DNA of 64,000 nucleotides from Amaurobius ferox (lineage: Eukaryota > Arthropoda > Arachnida > Araneae > Amaurobiidae): contig OX578142.1 in assembly GCA_951213105.1 (NCBI GenBank), forward strand, positions 8,480,149-8,544,148, read 5' to 3'. The first letter of the stretch is position 1; each line of letters begins with the position of its first letter. The notes under the pieces are model-generated. The model was given only the letters and a program-made list of their open reading frames with translations. It was not told the origin of the DNA and ran no database searches. This document shows, in pieces, positions 31,723 to 44,757 of the stretch. The position numbers and the translations under genes are program-made.

Positions 31723-32361
31723 TATACCAATTTTGAATTATTTAAATTTTTTTCATCTATAGAGTATAGCTTTTACAATTTAAATTGAATTTAGAGTAGC
31801 CTACCTTTAAGCCATATGCATTTGAATTAAGTCAATAACGACTAATAAAAATATGGAATATAAAACGTGACTACCTATCCAGGCCAGAATTAATTAGGGT
31901 TTTAAATTGATGCACCTATAGATATGTATAACTAACATGGTCGGATGAGTTTTAATAAGATTAGAAATACTTCATTTGTTTTATCATTTTTAAAACAAAG
32001 GACATTAGCTAAGAAAGCTGATATTTCACAAAGAACAAAGCCAATAGACTATTTTTGATACGATCAGGAACTGACTTACCTCATAGACTGTCATAACTGT
32101 ATTCAGAAGACTTTCTAATTGACACAGTGCCATGCACTTGGTGGAAGGAAGAGAAAAAATTGACTCCAAAAGTGGGGTTCAACCTCACAGTGGTTCCAGC
32201 AGTTTTCCTAGAATGATGAAAAAAACAATGTATTGAGACGTTTGAGCTAGGAAATATAAATATTCTACTCAAGATCCCGGTAGCAGAAACACGGCGGCGG
32301 GCGCCGCAGATTACTTTTGTTCTTGCAGATCAATTTCAGACAGTTTAAAATGTTTATGTAT

Positions 32362-32406
<45 letters not shown>

Positions 32407-32633
32407 AACTTCGGTTTTGCAGATTATTGTACCTCGTCTTGCATTTTCTGCAGGGCAAAATGCAATCTTGCACTTTTTTTTCACGAGACCAGATTTCTCC
32501 CCTGCGTCTGCACGTGTTTATATTGTGTGAAAGAATATCATTGAGAACGGTGACCAGAAAGTGGACGCACATGCACAGTTCTGAAATGGCACGTGGCCTT
32601 GTGGGAATAACTACCACAGTGCGCTGTGCTAAA
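31723..32633. other. no gene; TA microsatellite and possible upstream exon sequence
   Basis: AT-rich unique sequence. A (ta)n tract lies at 32376-32402. A GC-rich patch (ggcggcgggcgccgc) occurs at 32294-32308. Sequence just before 32634 is CpG-containing and could be the 5' leader of the zinc-finger relic. Confidence 0.3.
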
Positions 32634-32901
32634 ATGGCTGCACTGTCTGAAAAAGTGTCGTGTTTTAATTGTAACGAACAAGTATTGTTAAAAAATTTAA
32701 AAACTCATTATTTTCGTGCTCATCCGGCAGTAAAAGTTCAATATAAATCTTTTGAATAAAAGTGTCGCAGATTTCTTTAAATAAAGAGATAATGCGACAA
32801 GTTCTAGAAAGGATTCAGAAGAGGAATCCAGCTTATCGAAAGGGAAAAACGGCGAATCAGAAATAATTTGCGGAAGAGCCAACTCCCAACAAATGAGCTA
32901 A
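32634..32901 (+). pseudogene. small zinc-finger coding relic, broken
   Basis: From an ATG in good context (aaaATGG) the reading is 41 codons with a zinc-finger-like CFNCNEQVLLKNLKTHYFRAH (C-x2-C-x11-H-x4-H), stopping at 32759. In another frame the text resumes as SVADFFK, one stop, then RDNATSSRKDSEEESSLSKG and on to a stop at 32901. One frameshift and one stop separate what read like parts of one protein of about 90 residues. It may be a retrocopy, an abandoned exon or part of a DNA transposon. I do not recognise the family. Confidence 0.4.
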
Positions 32902-34150
32902 AGCACTGGAGACAACCTTAGAAATGTCCTTTGATGTGTAAGTTATTGCATTTAAACAAATTCAAAATTCGATGGATTAATTTAATTGTAAAAATGTATT
33001 TTTAATAGTTATCATAACTGGTAAAATACATTTACTTGTGTGACACAATACATTTGCTTGTGTCATTGGTGTTGCAGATTGATACAGAAAATTCTACTAC
33101 TGGGCTCAAGATCTTTAAGTTTATATGCAAAGATAATTTCCTACTACGGTCTTTCGTAAACTTGTATCAATTACCGTTGTAAATAAAAATTCTGCCATTC
33201 TGCCAAACTAAAAAATTGCCGACTCTTGATCTATTTGCACATTGTATTTTAAGCATTTGTTTGTTCTGCAATGGATTTGCTCAATCTTAGTATCTAAATG
33301 CTGTTACTATTAAATCAGCTTCTTTCCTAGAATTGTTATTAAAGTTAATCAAAATTTTTCTAAATCTTTATATGAACATGTTTCTGAAAAATATTTTAAT
33401 ACTACTACTATTTTTCAAAAGTTGAGCTGGCAAATTACTAAAATCCACAGAAAATTTAACTGCAGTAATATTGTGCTTATACCCAAGGATATAGTTCAGG
33501 AGAACTCCCCCCCCCCCCCCTAAAAAATAATGTAGGTTCTTTATATATAGTTTTTTAGGTCATGTGAAGGAACAGGCGTTTGCCAACTTTTTTCAAATAA
33601 TATATTTTTAAACATATTGTGAGATGTACACATACCTAAAAAATATATTGATTAATTATAAGTGCATTTTATTTTTTAAAATGTGTTATGTTTTCATCCA
33701 GAAATTGTGGGTCTCCCTCAAAATTTTTTTTCTTGCTACATGTCTGTTAGTAAACACAAGCATTTTCTCCATCTAGTATGCCCAAGTTTAATCTCAATAA
33801 TTCTACAGATATTTTAAATAGTTAGGGTATTTGCAGTATTTCTTCCTAGCATGGCCTTTGATATATTGACAAAACAAAATATCCTTTTAAATTTTGAATT
33901 AAGCAATATGAAAACTATATCATAAAATGGGAAAATAAATCTCTGACATTGTAGAAATTCTGTCTATCATTTTGAGTTTTCTTCCACTAGTATTATACAA
34001 AAATGTTTGTTAATTTACAATCTTGACGTTTATATACCTTTCATATTCAGAAAAAATTAAGTACTTTAGCTAATGATTTGTCCAGTAACTTTTCCTTTTA
34101 CTGTCTTGTTAGATGACCTGTAATTGTACTATTTACCATTTTTCTTTATA
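32902..34150. other. no gene seen
   Basis: AT-rich sequence without supported coding frames. A polyC run lies at 33508-33520. Confidence 0.4.
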
Positions 34151-34154
34151 CAGT

Positions 34155-34450
34155 ACAAGATCTATTATCCGGAATGCTTGGGACTTCAGGCATTCTGGAT
34201 AAGGGTTTTTTTCGTAATTCGGAACACTTTTTCTAAAACTTACTGGAATGGTCTCAAATGTCGTTATAGAAAATTGTAATTCATTTTAAAAACATAAATG
34301 TATTAAAAAAAAGCTTTTTTACAATCTATATGGGTTAACTAAAATGCAAATTACATGCAATTATAGTATCAAATTTAGTGATTAAGAAAAATTTTGAAAG
34401 AAAAAAAATGTCTGAAAAAAGTTGATTATTCAGGGTAGTTATTAAAGGCT
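34155..34450. mobile_element. pogo-like non-coding fragment
   Basis: The segment starts cagtacaagatctattatccgg followed by aatgcttgggacttc and a near-complementary ggcattctggataagg. This resembles the ends of Tigger-class elements. No partner terminus is clear. The right limit is arbitrary. Confidence 0.3.
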
Positions 34451-36649
34451 CTTTTTTTTTAACATTTCAACTAAAGTGGGCACCTCACTATATTCATCTA
34501 ATATTTTGGCAGAAGCACCTTTGTTCATATGTTTCAAAATATTTTAAAGTACTTTTAATAAAATTAAAATGAGAAGGATGTTCATTTTTAATTGAAATGA
34601 GATTGTTCAACTATGGGTGCAAATATATCAAATTCTAATTTATGCTCTTCAAATGTATTTCTAATAAGCCTTATAATTCTAAATGCCTGCATAAATAAAA
34701 AAATTTTAATTTCGTTATCCTAAACATATATCTCATTTTCACCAACAATATGTTTAAAAGATAATATCCCGGCATAAAAAGCACAAAAAATATAAAAATA
34801 TTACTGGATGGCAGCAGATTGAAAAAATGGAAAATAATTAAAAATAAAACGAAATATACCGGCGATCGTATTTAAATAAAAAAATTTCGCGATATTGCTA
34901 AACTGTCTTTTATAAATTATTAATTAATAAATGTAACACGTTAAGACCCCATAAATATACTGCAATGGAACTTTTTGCTAGGGTCAATTTTCGGTTCTAA
35001 ATAGCCATTTTCATCCAAATAATAGGATTTAATTGAAAATGATTTTGATCTTGGAATTCCATCAACGTTTTTAACACTTTACAACAAAGTTGAAAAGTGT
35101 TTATGACTTTGTTCATTCTGTCTGTCTGTCTGTCTGTCTGTCCGTTAGCACGATAACTGCCGTAAAAATGACTTAATCAAAATGAAATTTTAGTATATTG
35201 TTCAGACGGTCTGTAGGACCTATGGGAATATAAATGAATAATGTCACACAATTAGTTTTGGATTGAACCCGGGTTGAAAAAATGAAATACATTGAGCCCT
35301 ATGGGACCTAATTTTTCTAACATTTTTTAAGCGGATTTAAAATTCACAAATTGCTTCGAAAATTTTAGGTAATAGTCAAATTGTTCCATAAAATATATAA
35401 AAAAAAATTCAGCTAAATATATTCAGTAGTTTTTTAAATAAAAATTAAAATAATAATTACACATCTTATATGAAACGATCACGTGACCATGATATGAAAC
35501 GATCACATGACCCACTTCAAAATGAGATATGGCATCCATCTTGTTTCAAATTCGTGATTTTTTAAAGTTCTTTTTAATTCATATTGAGTGTTGTATCCAT
35601 CCTAAAACTACTTTATTTCTGCTTAAATTCTGTGCATCTACATACTAAAACAACACAATGACAATATATTTGAGTTTAAATTCTCATTCAAATTTGATTA
35701 TTTCTACAATTAAGCCTATTTTTCACCTATGTAAAATGTAAACAGCAAAATATGTAGAATGAGTTGTATTAGAATTACTGTATTTCTTTAACACAAAATA
35801 ATTCAGTCCATGGAGTCTGCATGGCTGATATGAATGAAATATTAATTGATTTTATAAACAGAAGGACGATATTTTTCCATGAAGTTTTAAGCATAAAGTT
35901 TATGAATTGTAGCTCCATGGTCTTAATTTTTAAATAAAATAAATTATTATAGTATTGTGATGAATGAAATGGAGAAAGTTATGAATGAAATCCTGCTTTT
36001 ATAGAGAGATCCAGGCGTGTTATTTTTTCTATGACGTCATTTGAATTAATTTCAGTTGTTTTCGATGAAGTTTTCAAATATAATAAATTATCGTAGTATT
36101 ATGATAGATTTAAAAATATTACCGTGGAATGTATTGCATTTTAGAGATATTTAAACCACGCAATTTATATTTCAATGCCGTCTTTTGAATGAAGTTCATT
36201 TTTTTTAATGAAGGTTTAAGTTTTCAAATATAATAAATCAATGTAGTATCGTGATAAGTTTTAAAATATTACCGAGGAATGTATTGCATTTTCGACTTTT
36301 TTAAATAAAATTGCATTGAAGTTGGAAAGTGTTTCATAATCAATGCTTTAAGCATGATTGATCTTTCTTGTTTAAAATATTGAAGATGTGTATATTTCCA
36401 CGGAGATGAAAAAAAAATGGATTTTCCCGAGAAAATGACAAGTTTATTGCTTAGGTTAAGTATTTAAAGAGATCAATCAGAAGGCCCTGAATGACATTTT
36501 ATAGCTGCTATACTTTTCTCTGCATTTCTGCAAAAGTTAACTCTCATTAATTTCAGGAATTCCTTACTTAAACGTACTTTCTATCATCTCGTAAATGCGC
36601 TGATGACTCTCTTTTTTTTTCATCTTTTTCAATAAATGTTTAATAAATT
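34451..36649. repeat. no gene; tetranucleotide and degenerate repeats
   Basis: A (tctg)n tract lies at about 35117-35144, followed by a ccgttagcacgataactg word. A 25 bp tandem duplication (atatgaaacgatcac-tgacc) lies near 35468-35512. Two units of about 160 bp with taataaat-gtagta-tgtgata and accgRggaatgtattgcatttt occur near 36080 and 36230. Confidence 0.45.
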
Positions 36650-36892
36650 GTGCAAAATAGTGTGAATTCTGCGCGGCACATCGCGTTTGAAGAGCGTAGC
36701 GATATCGGTATATTTCTAGTGAAAAAGTTGGAATACTTTTACCGAAAATCAAAGTCCCGGAACAAAGCGCAGAAAAGAAAATGTAGCGAATTCGGAAAAT
36801 TCGAAACCTTTGTGCCTAGTGTGCTCTGCCCTATACACCCAGAAAAAAATGAAACGCCATTAAAAAAGCACCTTGCCGCGACTTGTCCGTAA
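36650..36892 (+). other. unrecognised frame with a Cys/His motif
   Basis: An 80-codon open stretch without an ATG start has a basic middle (KSKSRNKAQKRKC) and ends VLCPIHPEKNETPLKKHLAATCP before a stop. The Cys/His spacing (C-x2-H-x10-H-x4-C) resembles but does not match the CHHC zinc finger of the U11-48K/GTSF1 type. It could be a last coding exon or a transposon remnant. Local CpG content is higher than the surroundings. Confidence 0.3.
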
Positions 36893-37041
36893 CTAACTCC
36901 TGTATTATACTATAGGGAGTGTCTATATACACTAACGGTTTTAAGGGGGTAACAGGGGGAGCAAAGGGGTGGGGCTTTGGTAGGGCGGGACCTTACGACG
37001 GATGATGAAATTCTCCAAACGGCGAGAAAAAGACAACGCTC

Positions 37042-37127
37042 CGCCATTTTGATTTTCATGTAGCAGACTAGCAGTCCATGTCGTTTTCAGTGGGACGCCA
37101 TCAAAAGGAGATTTGATGGTTTTCAAG
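37042..37127 (+). promoter_or_regulatory. candidate promoter and first exon
   Basis: A GC-richer island (36940-37110) contains the YY1-type word cgccatttt at 37042-37050, often found just downstream of transcription starts. A good 5' splice site (AAG|gtatt) ends the stretch at 37127. Downstream segments at 37556-37642, 37727-37798 and 38071-38117 have splice-like borders. Confidence 0.25.
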
Positions 37128-37555
37128 GTATTAATATTTATTATTTCAATTTTTGTTTCTTTTTAATGAATTACTATGTTTTATTATTATGTATTGATTT
37201 AAATAAAATTTTATTTCGATATGACCAAAATCCTTAACCATGTTATGTATGCATTCCAAGTAGTATAAGCAATATTTATTTAAATTGATTATTAAAGCAA
37301 GACTGATTTTGTTGAAATATACTAAATGTTAAACGTAATCTGAATTCTAAAGGTATACGATGTAAATTCTTCCTTCCAAGATTAGCTTCGTGGTTTGTTT
37401 GTTTTCTTTGCTGTTGTTAATTTTCGGCGGATTTTGTTACTAAATGCATTAAGTTTTAATATAATATTTATTCAAATTAATGTTATATTCAGTTCTATTT
37501 AATAACATTATATATTAAATAGTGACTTTTACAATAATAGGATTGTTGCTGGCAG

Positions 37556-38117
37556 AGTTACTTCTGCATATCAACAAAGCAAGAAGAAATGCTGAAGTTG
37601 GTGCCTGGATCTCAAGTTTGCTGATAACTTTTAACAAGTGCAGTAAGAATACATTTTCTTTAGTTAAATAATAATTTTAATTATTCTATTCGCTTATAGT
37701 TTTTACTTTTGGAGGCTTCTTAACAGTCCTCAAATGCTATTGCTCAGTGGAGAGCAAGAAATCGTCCTATCATACTGATGCTCTCATTATGGCAAAAAGT
37801 ATAGTTATATTTTAGTCTTTTGAAAGCATTTGTATGTACTAAAATTGACTTATTAATGATGTTTACTTTTCTGAGTCACAATTTCAAATTTTTTCTCTTT
37901 AGTATGTTTTACAACTAATAATGTTAAATTCAGATTGTTTATGTCAAATGAAATGCAATTGTTAAGTTTTCATAAGTAATTTATTTGCGAGATTGAACAT
38001 TTTATTTCTGTATTTGTGCAAATGTTTTGGATTAAATTAATTCTGAATGATTAAAATGTCATAATTGTAGGGAGCATTCCAAATAGTATGCAAGACTGCC
38101 AAATGCAAAACTGTTAA
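37556..38117 (+). other. three candidate exons of an unknown transcript
   Basis: Segments 37556-37642 (ends |gtaagaa), 37727-37798 (starts after taacag, ends |gtatag) and 38071-38117 (starts after ttgtag, ends |gtaaac) have acceptor and donor words and are less AT-rich than their flanks. In one phase they read LLLHINKARRNAEVGAW..., then CYCSVESKKSSYHTD, ending at a TAA. Several phases are open, so coding is not established. It may be a non-coding RNA. Confidence 0.22.
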
Positions 38118-39689
38118 GTAAACAATGCATTCAAGTAGATTGCCATGGCATACTAGCTGTTTCTCCCCAAAATTCAGTTAAAGGTTTTGCAGCAGTAAAT
38201 ATGATTCCTGCTTTATTTAGAAGCGTTCTGACCATTGCTGCTTACAGAAAATGAAACTGTTCTCTTTTTTTTTTTTATCCCTTTCTGTTTAATCTTCAAA
38301 CCTATTATTCATAAATTCAATTTCATTGTCTAATCTTACAATATAATTTTATTTACAATGTTTTCATGCAGATTTTCAAATTGGTGAAATGCTTTGCTTT
38401 TAGTTTGTTAATATGCAATGACTAGAATCACCTAAAATAAGCATATCTTGCACTTTATAGTAAACACATTGTCATTGGTTCTCATAAATCCATATGAATG
38501 AACATAATTGTTTCGAAACTTTTTTTAACAAATGTGAATGGTTCCTTTTCTAAGCTAATTTTGTCTGTTTACATGATTCGCAAAGTTTTAATTTTTAACG
38601 CAAAATTTTGCCCTCTCACCATATGATTGCTTAATGATGCTACTGTATTTAACTTCTTTAAATTAAGATATACGGTAGCTAGACAATTCTTCATTTCACT
38701 TTTAACTTTTTCATTACATTGACTTAATCTCTAATATTTGCCTCTGCAATAAACAACCATTTATTTCTGTTGCAAATATATTTTTTGATCTTAGTAAAAA
38801 CTACCTTATTGTTATTCCCCATCTAGAAATTGATAACAAATAACTTCTCAAAGTTAGTACGTATAATGCATATGCTAGTTATATACGCTTTTGAAGAAAC
38901 CAAATGAAATATATATAAAAAAAATTAATCTTGATAGAATAATACTATTTAACAACGCATCAGAAATGTTGAAGTAGCAAATATATCATTAAAAATTCAA
39001 TTTAAATGGGAGAGTAGTCCCCAATCTCACCAGTTTTTTGCTGCCAAATCTTGCAATCTGTTTTTTTAAACCCAATAAGCATTTGGCATTTAAAGTTACT
39101 GCATTTTGCAGTATCTCAATGATTATGTGCACATGTTTTGGAAATTGACAAAATAAGTGTGTGGTTGCCACAAATATTAGAAGTAAATTCTTAGGGTGAC
39201 AGAGAAAACCAAGATATAAATAAAAGTGTGTAACTGTCCCATCATATAGTTTTAAATATATAATGCATAAAATAATGTGAAAATAAAATGAAAATTAAAT
39301 TCTATTAGGAAGTATCCATTTACTCACAATTTAAAAATGAAATGATTGATTTATAATAACAAATAAGATACATAATTCCCTGATTATAACTATTCTAAAT
39401 ATCTAGAAAGTACTGTGTCAATCATAGTCCTAGATTTTGTGATTGATACTGCTGGATCATTATTCAATTTGAATTTTGTGTTTAAAAATTCAGTCAGTGG
39501 CTTGGCTGTGCTTCTGAAGAAACAAAATGGGCATTTAAATCATATTGAAAATTATTGGTATGTTTTCTAAATCCATTCCAAGTAAAGCTTAACTGTTGAC
39601 AGTATTAAACAAGCAAAATCCTATTTGCATTCCATACTAGATTTTGCTATAACTACATTTAAAATAGTTAATGCTGTAATTGAAAATCA
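38118..39689. other. no gene seen
   Basis: AT-rich sequence without recognisable repeats or frames. Confidence 0.4.
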
Positions 39690-42065
39690 CAACACCTATA
39701 TACAATATAATGAAAATGTGAAGCACTCTAGATTCACTTGATGCATAGCAAACAACTTACAACCTAACTAAAATGTGTAGTATTTTAGCCTTGATCGGCG
39801 AGTAATAGCTAATGATTCACTGACAGGAGTAACAAAGTGTAATACAACACGCCATCCTTAGTCTACTCATCTGTTGTCTTGCCACTATTGAAGGAGTCAT
39901 TAATATCATTTAAACATAATGGTATTCTATTCCACTTCTAAGAAGTTTATTTTCATTATGCTTGGATTTCCATTAAACGAACTTGCACTACTGTGCCTTA
40001 AGAATATTAACTTTAATAATACATTACAACTGTATACAATATAATGAAATAAAACATGCTGTTCTCATTTGAAGCATAGCAAACAACTGAGAGCATAACA
40101 AAACTCCTCATATTTTTTAAATAATGGTATTAATACCAAAGTTACTTATTCCATTTTAAATTAAATTTTATTCGGTTGTATCTATTTGCCCACAATTATT
40201 AATCACTGGCAGGCATAACAAAAAGTGTAATGCAACGTCCGCTCTGGCTACCCATCTCAATTGTTGCACTTCTATTGGAGGAGTTTCAGCTTTTGTTATG
40301 CTCGGATTGCCATTAAACAAACTTGTGCTACCATGCCTTAAGAAATTTAACTTAACACGTTATAACTGTATACAATACATTACACAGAAATTTAACTTAT
40401 AACAACTAACAACACATTACAACTGTATATAATAAAATAAAACAAGCAATGCATAGCATACAATTGAGAGCATAACAAAAATGTGTAAAACGCTATCTTC
40501 GTTCACTGATCTCAGGGTTGCGAAAAAGCCGGCTAAAATTAATAAAAGCCACACCGGTGGCTTTTATTGGTTTTAACTGGCATTTTTTGGTCAAAATTGG
40601 CTTTTCTTTTGTTAAAAAGCGTGAAGAATTTTAATTTTAAATTACACAATTTTAAGTGTTCTTTAACTAATTTTAAAGGCATTTTATTTGGTTAGAATTT
40701 AATAAATAACTTTATTTCTCAATAATGAAAACATTAATATTGGAATACCTGCTAGTGATTGTTTTGCTTGCAAAAAAGCCAGCTAAATTTTAAAAAGGTA
40801 TACCAACTGCTTTACTTGGTTTATATTGGCCTTTAACATATTTTTTTTAAAATGTTACTACTTTAAATAATGAAATATTTTATTTTAGGACAATAGTTGC
40901 TTAGTGATGTATTTTACTAGTTAACTAATTTTAAGGACTTGATTGATATGTAAGAGTCTTATTTTTACTCATAAATATTTAAAATCATGCATAAAGTCAT
41001 TTAATAAAAAACACTATTTATCACTATTGAAAACAGTATTGGGAATAACATATGCATGAACAACTTTTGAATAGCATCCAGCTTTTCAAAAAGTTATTTT
41101 AACAAGTTTTAATTTGAGAACCTTTTTTGATTGCTCTCTCTTTTGTTCTGAACTTAGATGCACCAAAATTTCTTCAAATATTATCTCCTACTAAATTCCT
41201 TTTTCAACATTGAACATTCTATCATTTAATCCCAACCCCAAATCTTTACAGCCAATTAAAACTAAAATAAAACATCACACTGAAATGAAATTAAAAAAGA
41301 ACGAAACTGCTTGGGAGCAGAAAAACTTGTTAAAATGTATCATTTTTATAAGTCATAAGAACCCAATGATTAGAACTAAATTATGGATGTTCTCAAATAT
41401 TATGTCAGATAATTTCATTTATTAAATACATATAATTTAATTTGCTGTAATATATATTAAAAGTAAATAGCAGTGTGTAAAAAAATGTTTTTCCTTTTTG
41501 AAGTAAAATTGAATTTTTTCCTTTTTGATGTGTGGTGATTTGTCTGTTTAATTAATTATAGTCTTTAAAATGTGTAGGATATGTAATGTAGAGCTATGCA
41601 TTGTGTAACAAAGGCTTTCAAAACACTATCTTGGTGTCTAATTTAATGCATTCTCCTCACTGTATATATATGTTTTCTTTTAGACACATTACCTTCATAG
41701 TATTTTTCTAGTGGTCATAAAATCTTGTGTACTTGGTAATATTTAATAGAAGCTTATAAACATTTTAGTAAAAAACATTTAGGAGTGAATCAAAGATAAA
41801 GTAATGCAAATTTAATGTGAATTGGCTGTAAACCACCTTTTTTTAATAAAAACCGGCTTTTTTTTGGTCTGGCTAAAAGCCAACAACCCTGACTGATCTG
41901 CAAAGAATGGGGGAGGCAATAACCGCTGACTTACTGCACTAGCAGGTGTAATAGAAAGTGTAACATACTATCCTCTCTTTTATGTTTCAATTGCCACGCC
42001 ACTATTGGAGGAGTTTAATTTGTTATGCTCAGATTTCCATTAAACAAATTTGAACTACCATGCTT
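39690..42065. repeat. 340 bp tandem repeat, about three units, split by a hAT element
   Basis: Shared blocks such as atgctYggattKccattaaac occur at about 39958, 40299 and 42025 (the last 339 bp on once the insertion is discounted). tatacaatataatgaaa occurs at 39700 and 40033. The third unit is interrupted by the element at 40513-41891. Confidence 0.75.
40513..41891. mobile_element. non-autonomous hAT-type transposon
   Basis: A perfect 8 bp duplication actgatct lies at 40505-40512 and 41892-41899, with ends CAGGGTTG at both sides in inverted orientation and a further match of gccggct-like sequence. It is 1379 bp with no transposase frame. Confidence 0.88.
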
Positions 42066-42184
42066 ATCAACAAAATAAGATTTTTTTTCTTTTGTATTTA
42101 TGAAGTATTTGTAATTGCACAAATTATTTGTTTTCCAGTGTTTTAAACATTGCTCTCTCAAATGTTCAATTTTTTTTTTATTTC

Positions 42185-42545
42185 TAGCAGCAGTACTTGG
42201 GATACAAATCATTCACTGGTGTACAAATACACAACACCAAAAATACTGGAGAAAAACTATTACAAGAAGCATGAACAAACAATAAAACAAACATAGGAGA
42301 TATGTGGACGGTAGCCAAAAACACAAATCCAAAACAGTCTTGAAGCTTGAACAGGCAGCTTGAAGGACTTGCATCCTCTCCCTTGCACGCCAATACCTTT
42401 TGTACATGTCACCAGATAGTCCTGGGCAGTTCATTAGATAATCAGCGTCCATAGCTGCATTAGCACCACCCACTACACAGTTCGGGCTTGGAATTTAGAT
42501 TAAATCTATGAAGATATTTAGCTAAACAGTCGTGACCAGTTTCCA
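42185..42545 (-). pseudogene. LINE ORF2 C-terminal relic
   Basis: On the minus strand 42470-42545 reads FRLETGHDCLAKYLHRFNL. After a frameshift it gives GGANAAMDADYLMNCPGLSG and YKRYWRARERMQ. This is the Cys/His-containing C-terminal text of Jockey/I-class LINE polymerases (RLxTGHDCLxxHLHRIG ... MDxxHLLxCPxL). The remainder to 42185 is probably the 3' untranslated tail. The RT domain itself is not present. Confidence 0.6.
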
Positions 42546-44757
42546 GGCGAAATGCTGATGTTCAATAAAATAGTATAATTTTTTATTATTTTTTTTAATT
42601 TCTGATAAAATCCTGCCTTAGCAAAACATATCTTGATCATTAGATCATAAATTATTTACCAGGCAGTAGCTATGCATTGTTATTTTCAACGTGTCCACTT
42701 TCATGCTTTCCAGCTTACCATTTGATAAAAATTGCACAGCTTAATTGTTTTCAGCACCAATTATTTCTAGTAGTTGTCTTTCACGGCTTTAGTAATCCCC
42801 AAATGCAAAGAATGAAGCTTGCTTATACAATTTGGTGTTAAACATTCCATTTTTGCATTTCTCAATGTGTGAAGATTAAAGGATAAATTGGCCATCACAT
42901 TCACAGTATTCATAGGAAGTTTTTCCAATTTCCATTCTTCTGCAATTTTTATATAAACAGCTGAAGACGCACGCATTGCTTACTATTTTTTTCACAAATT
43001 TCATATCTTATTTTTAATTTGTGCAACCAACCGAAAGAGAACAAGGCATAAAAACATTAAGTTTTGTAGCAACTTTATATTTTTCTATAAGCATTAAGCC
43101 ATGGATAGCAAGATTTGCTGCCTGATATTGATTAAAAAAACTCTGTCTAGCCTACTTCATTTAACTTTCTTCTTGAACTCTGCGTTTTCTGTGGTGATGT
43201 CCTTTATATAAACGGTTATTAGAGTGACTGAAGAAATACAGTGAAACCTGGCAAAGTGACCATTAGACCACCTGGCTAAAATGATCATGTTATTTTCACA
43301 CTGTAAAAACCATTATTTTTATATAATTCACTAGGTTTCACTGTAATTGCAACAATTCAATTTGAAGAAATATAGTGATTTCTTGAATTTACCCATTTTT
43401 CTGTGACACATCAAGTTCACCTCTTGCATAAACAAAATTCATATTTTCCCTTTCATATATCTTTTTAATGTAAAAATATGTTAAAATAAACTGAATATAT
43501 ATTACACCTGACTTGAATTTTGCTATATACTAAAGAATTGCAAAAAGATTTTATAAATATTTACATATTTCAGTGTCAAATTCTTTAGAAATTTAATTAC
43601 ATTATTATTTTCAGAAATTTTGCTGAGCTTCATCCTGGGTCTTGAGTTATCTTATAGAGTTGCTTATCAAGAAAGCAAAGCGTATGCTGAATGGAATCAA
43701 ATTATTTGTTATATTATGAGTTTGTTAGCTTAAATAAATTTTATTTGGCATATTGATTCCTCTGTAAATAAATGTTCATTTAGTTAAAGAAATATGGTGT
43801 TTTGTTTGTTTTTATTTTTCAGCTACAAGTTTGTTTATAAATAGATAAAAATTATGTTCAAATAGCTGCTTGTTTTATTTTTATGTTGTTAATCTATGGA
43901 AAATAGTCCCTAGCTCATTCATTTTTAGGATTTTGTTCCCCATTGTCTTTTGCCAAGGATGCTGAAAAAAAAATTAGTAATATAATTTTTATATTTATCA
44001 TAAAGTACACAAAATTGTTAGAAATATTTCTAATTATTTTATCAATTTTTAAAGAAATACAAAGCTTCCTATTTTTAGCATAAGACTAAATGGAGCTATA
44101 GGTTGTTGGGGACTATTTACCATAGATTAGTGGGGGGGGGGATGAAACAAGTGACTGAAGGAAAAATATTCTTTTAATATTCTGAACAAATATAACCTGA
44201 ATCCATTTTGAATAGTTTTGGAAAGATTTCTATTTATGGGGCTTTAGACGGGATAACTCGAGCAAATGCTCCTACCACTACCAAATTTTAATAGTATGTG
44301 TAGAACTAGATAGAATTTTTAGTAATTCTCATAATTCAAACTTAGAATCTAAGTTTTTCATAACATAATTGTTTTTAGTAAGAAATCGTGTTACAGCTTT
44401 GAACAATTGTGATAATATAAAGTGTGTGGGAGAGCTTGATCATTTGAACTACACTAGATTGATAATAGTTTATATTAACACAAATAAAGTCCAATTCATC
44501 AATGTCACTAAACTTGCTAACTTTAAAAATGTTTATAACTTGAGTATGAAATCTTAACATCTATTTTTGTAATTGTAATACAAATGGAACTAAATTCTAC
44601 ATAAGTAATATGATTGTACAAGAAAGTCAGGTAGAGGGCTCACACTCCAAATATTTTATTTGGTATTCGTACAAAAAGAATATATTTATGATCAAAATAA
44701 GCCAAATTATTTCTGTTCTAGTAGCATTACTTTCCCCTTTTTGTTCAACTAGATTTG
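42546..44757. other. no gene seen
   Basis: AT-rich sequence. A polyG run lies at 44132-44140. Short open frames here have no recognisable content. Confidence 0.4.

Noticed and set aside
36941..37126. 61-codon minus-strand frame
   Set aside because: Pro/Leu-rich end comes from a G-rich tract; no supporting motif.
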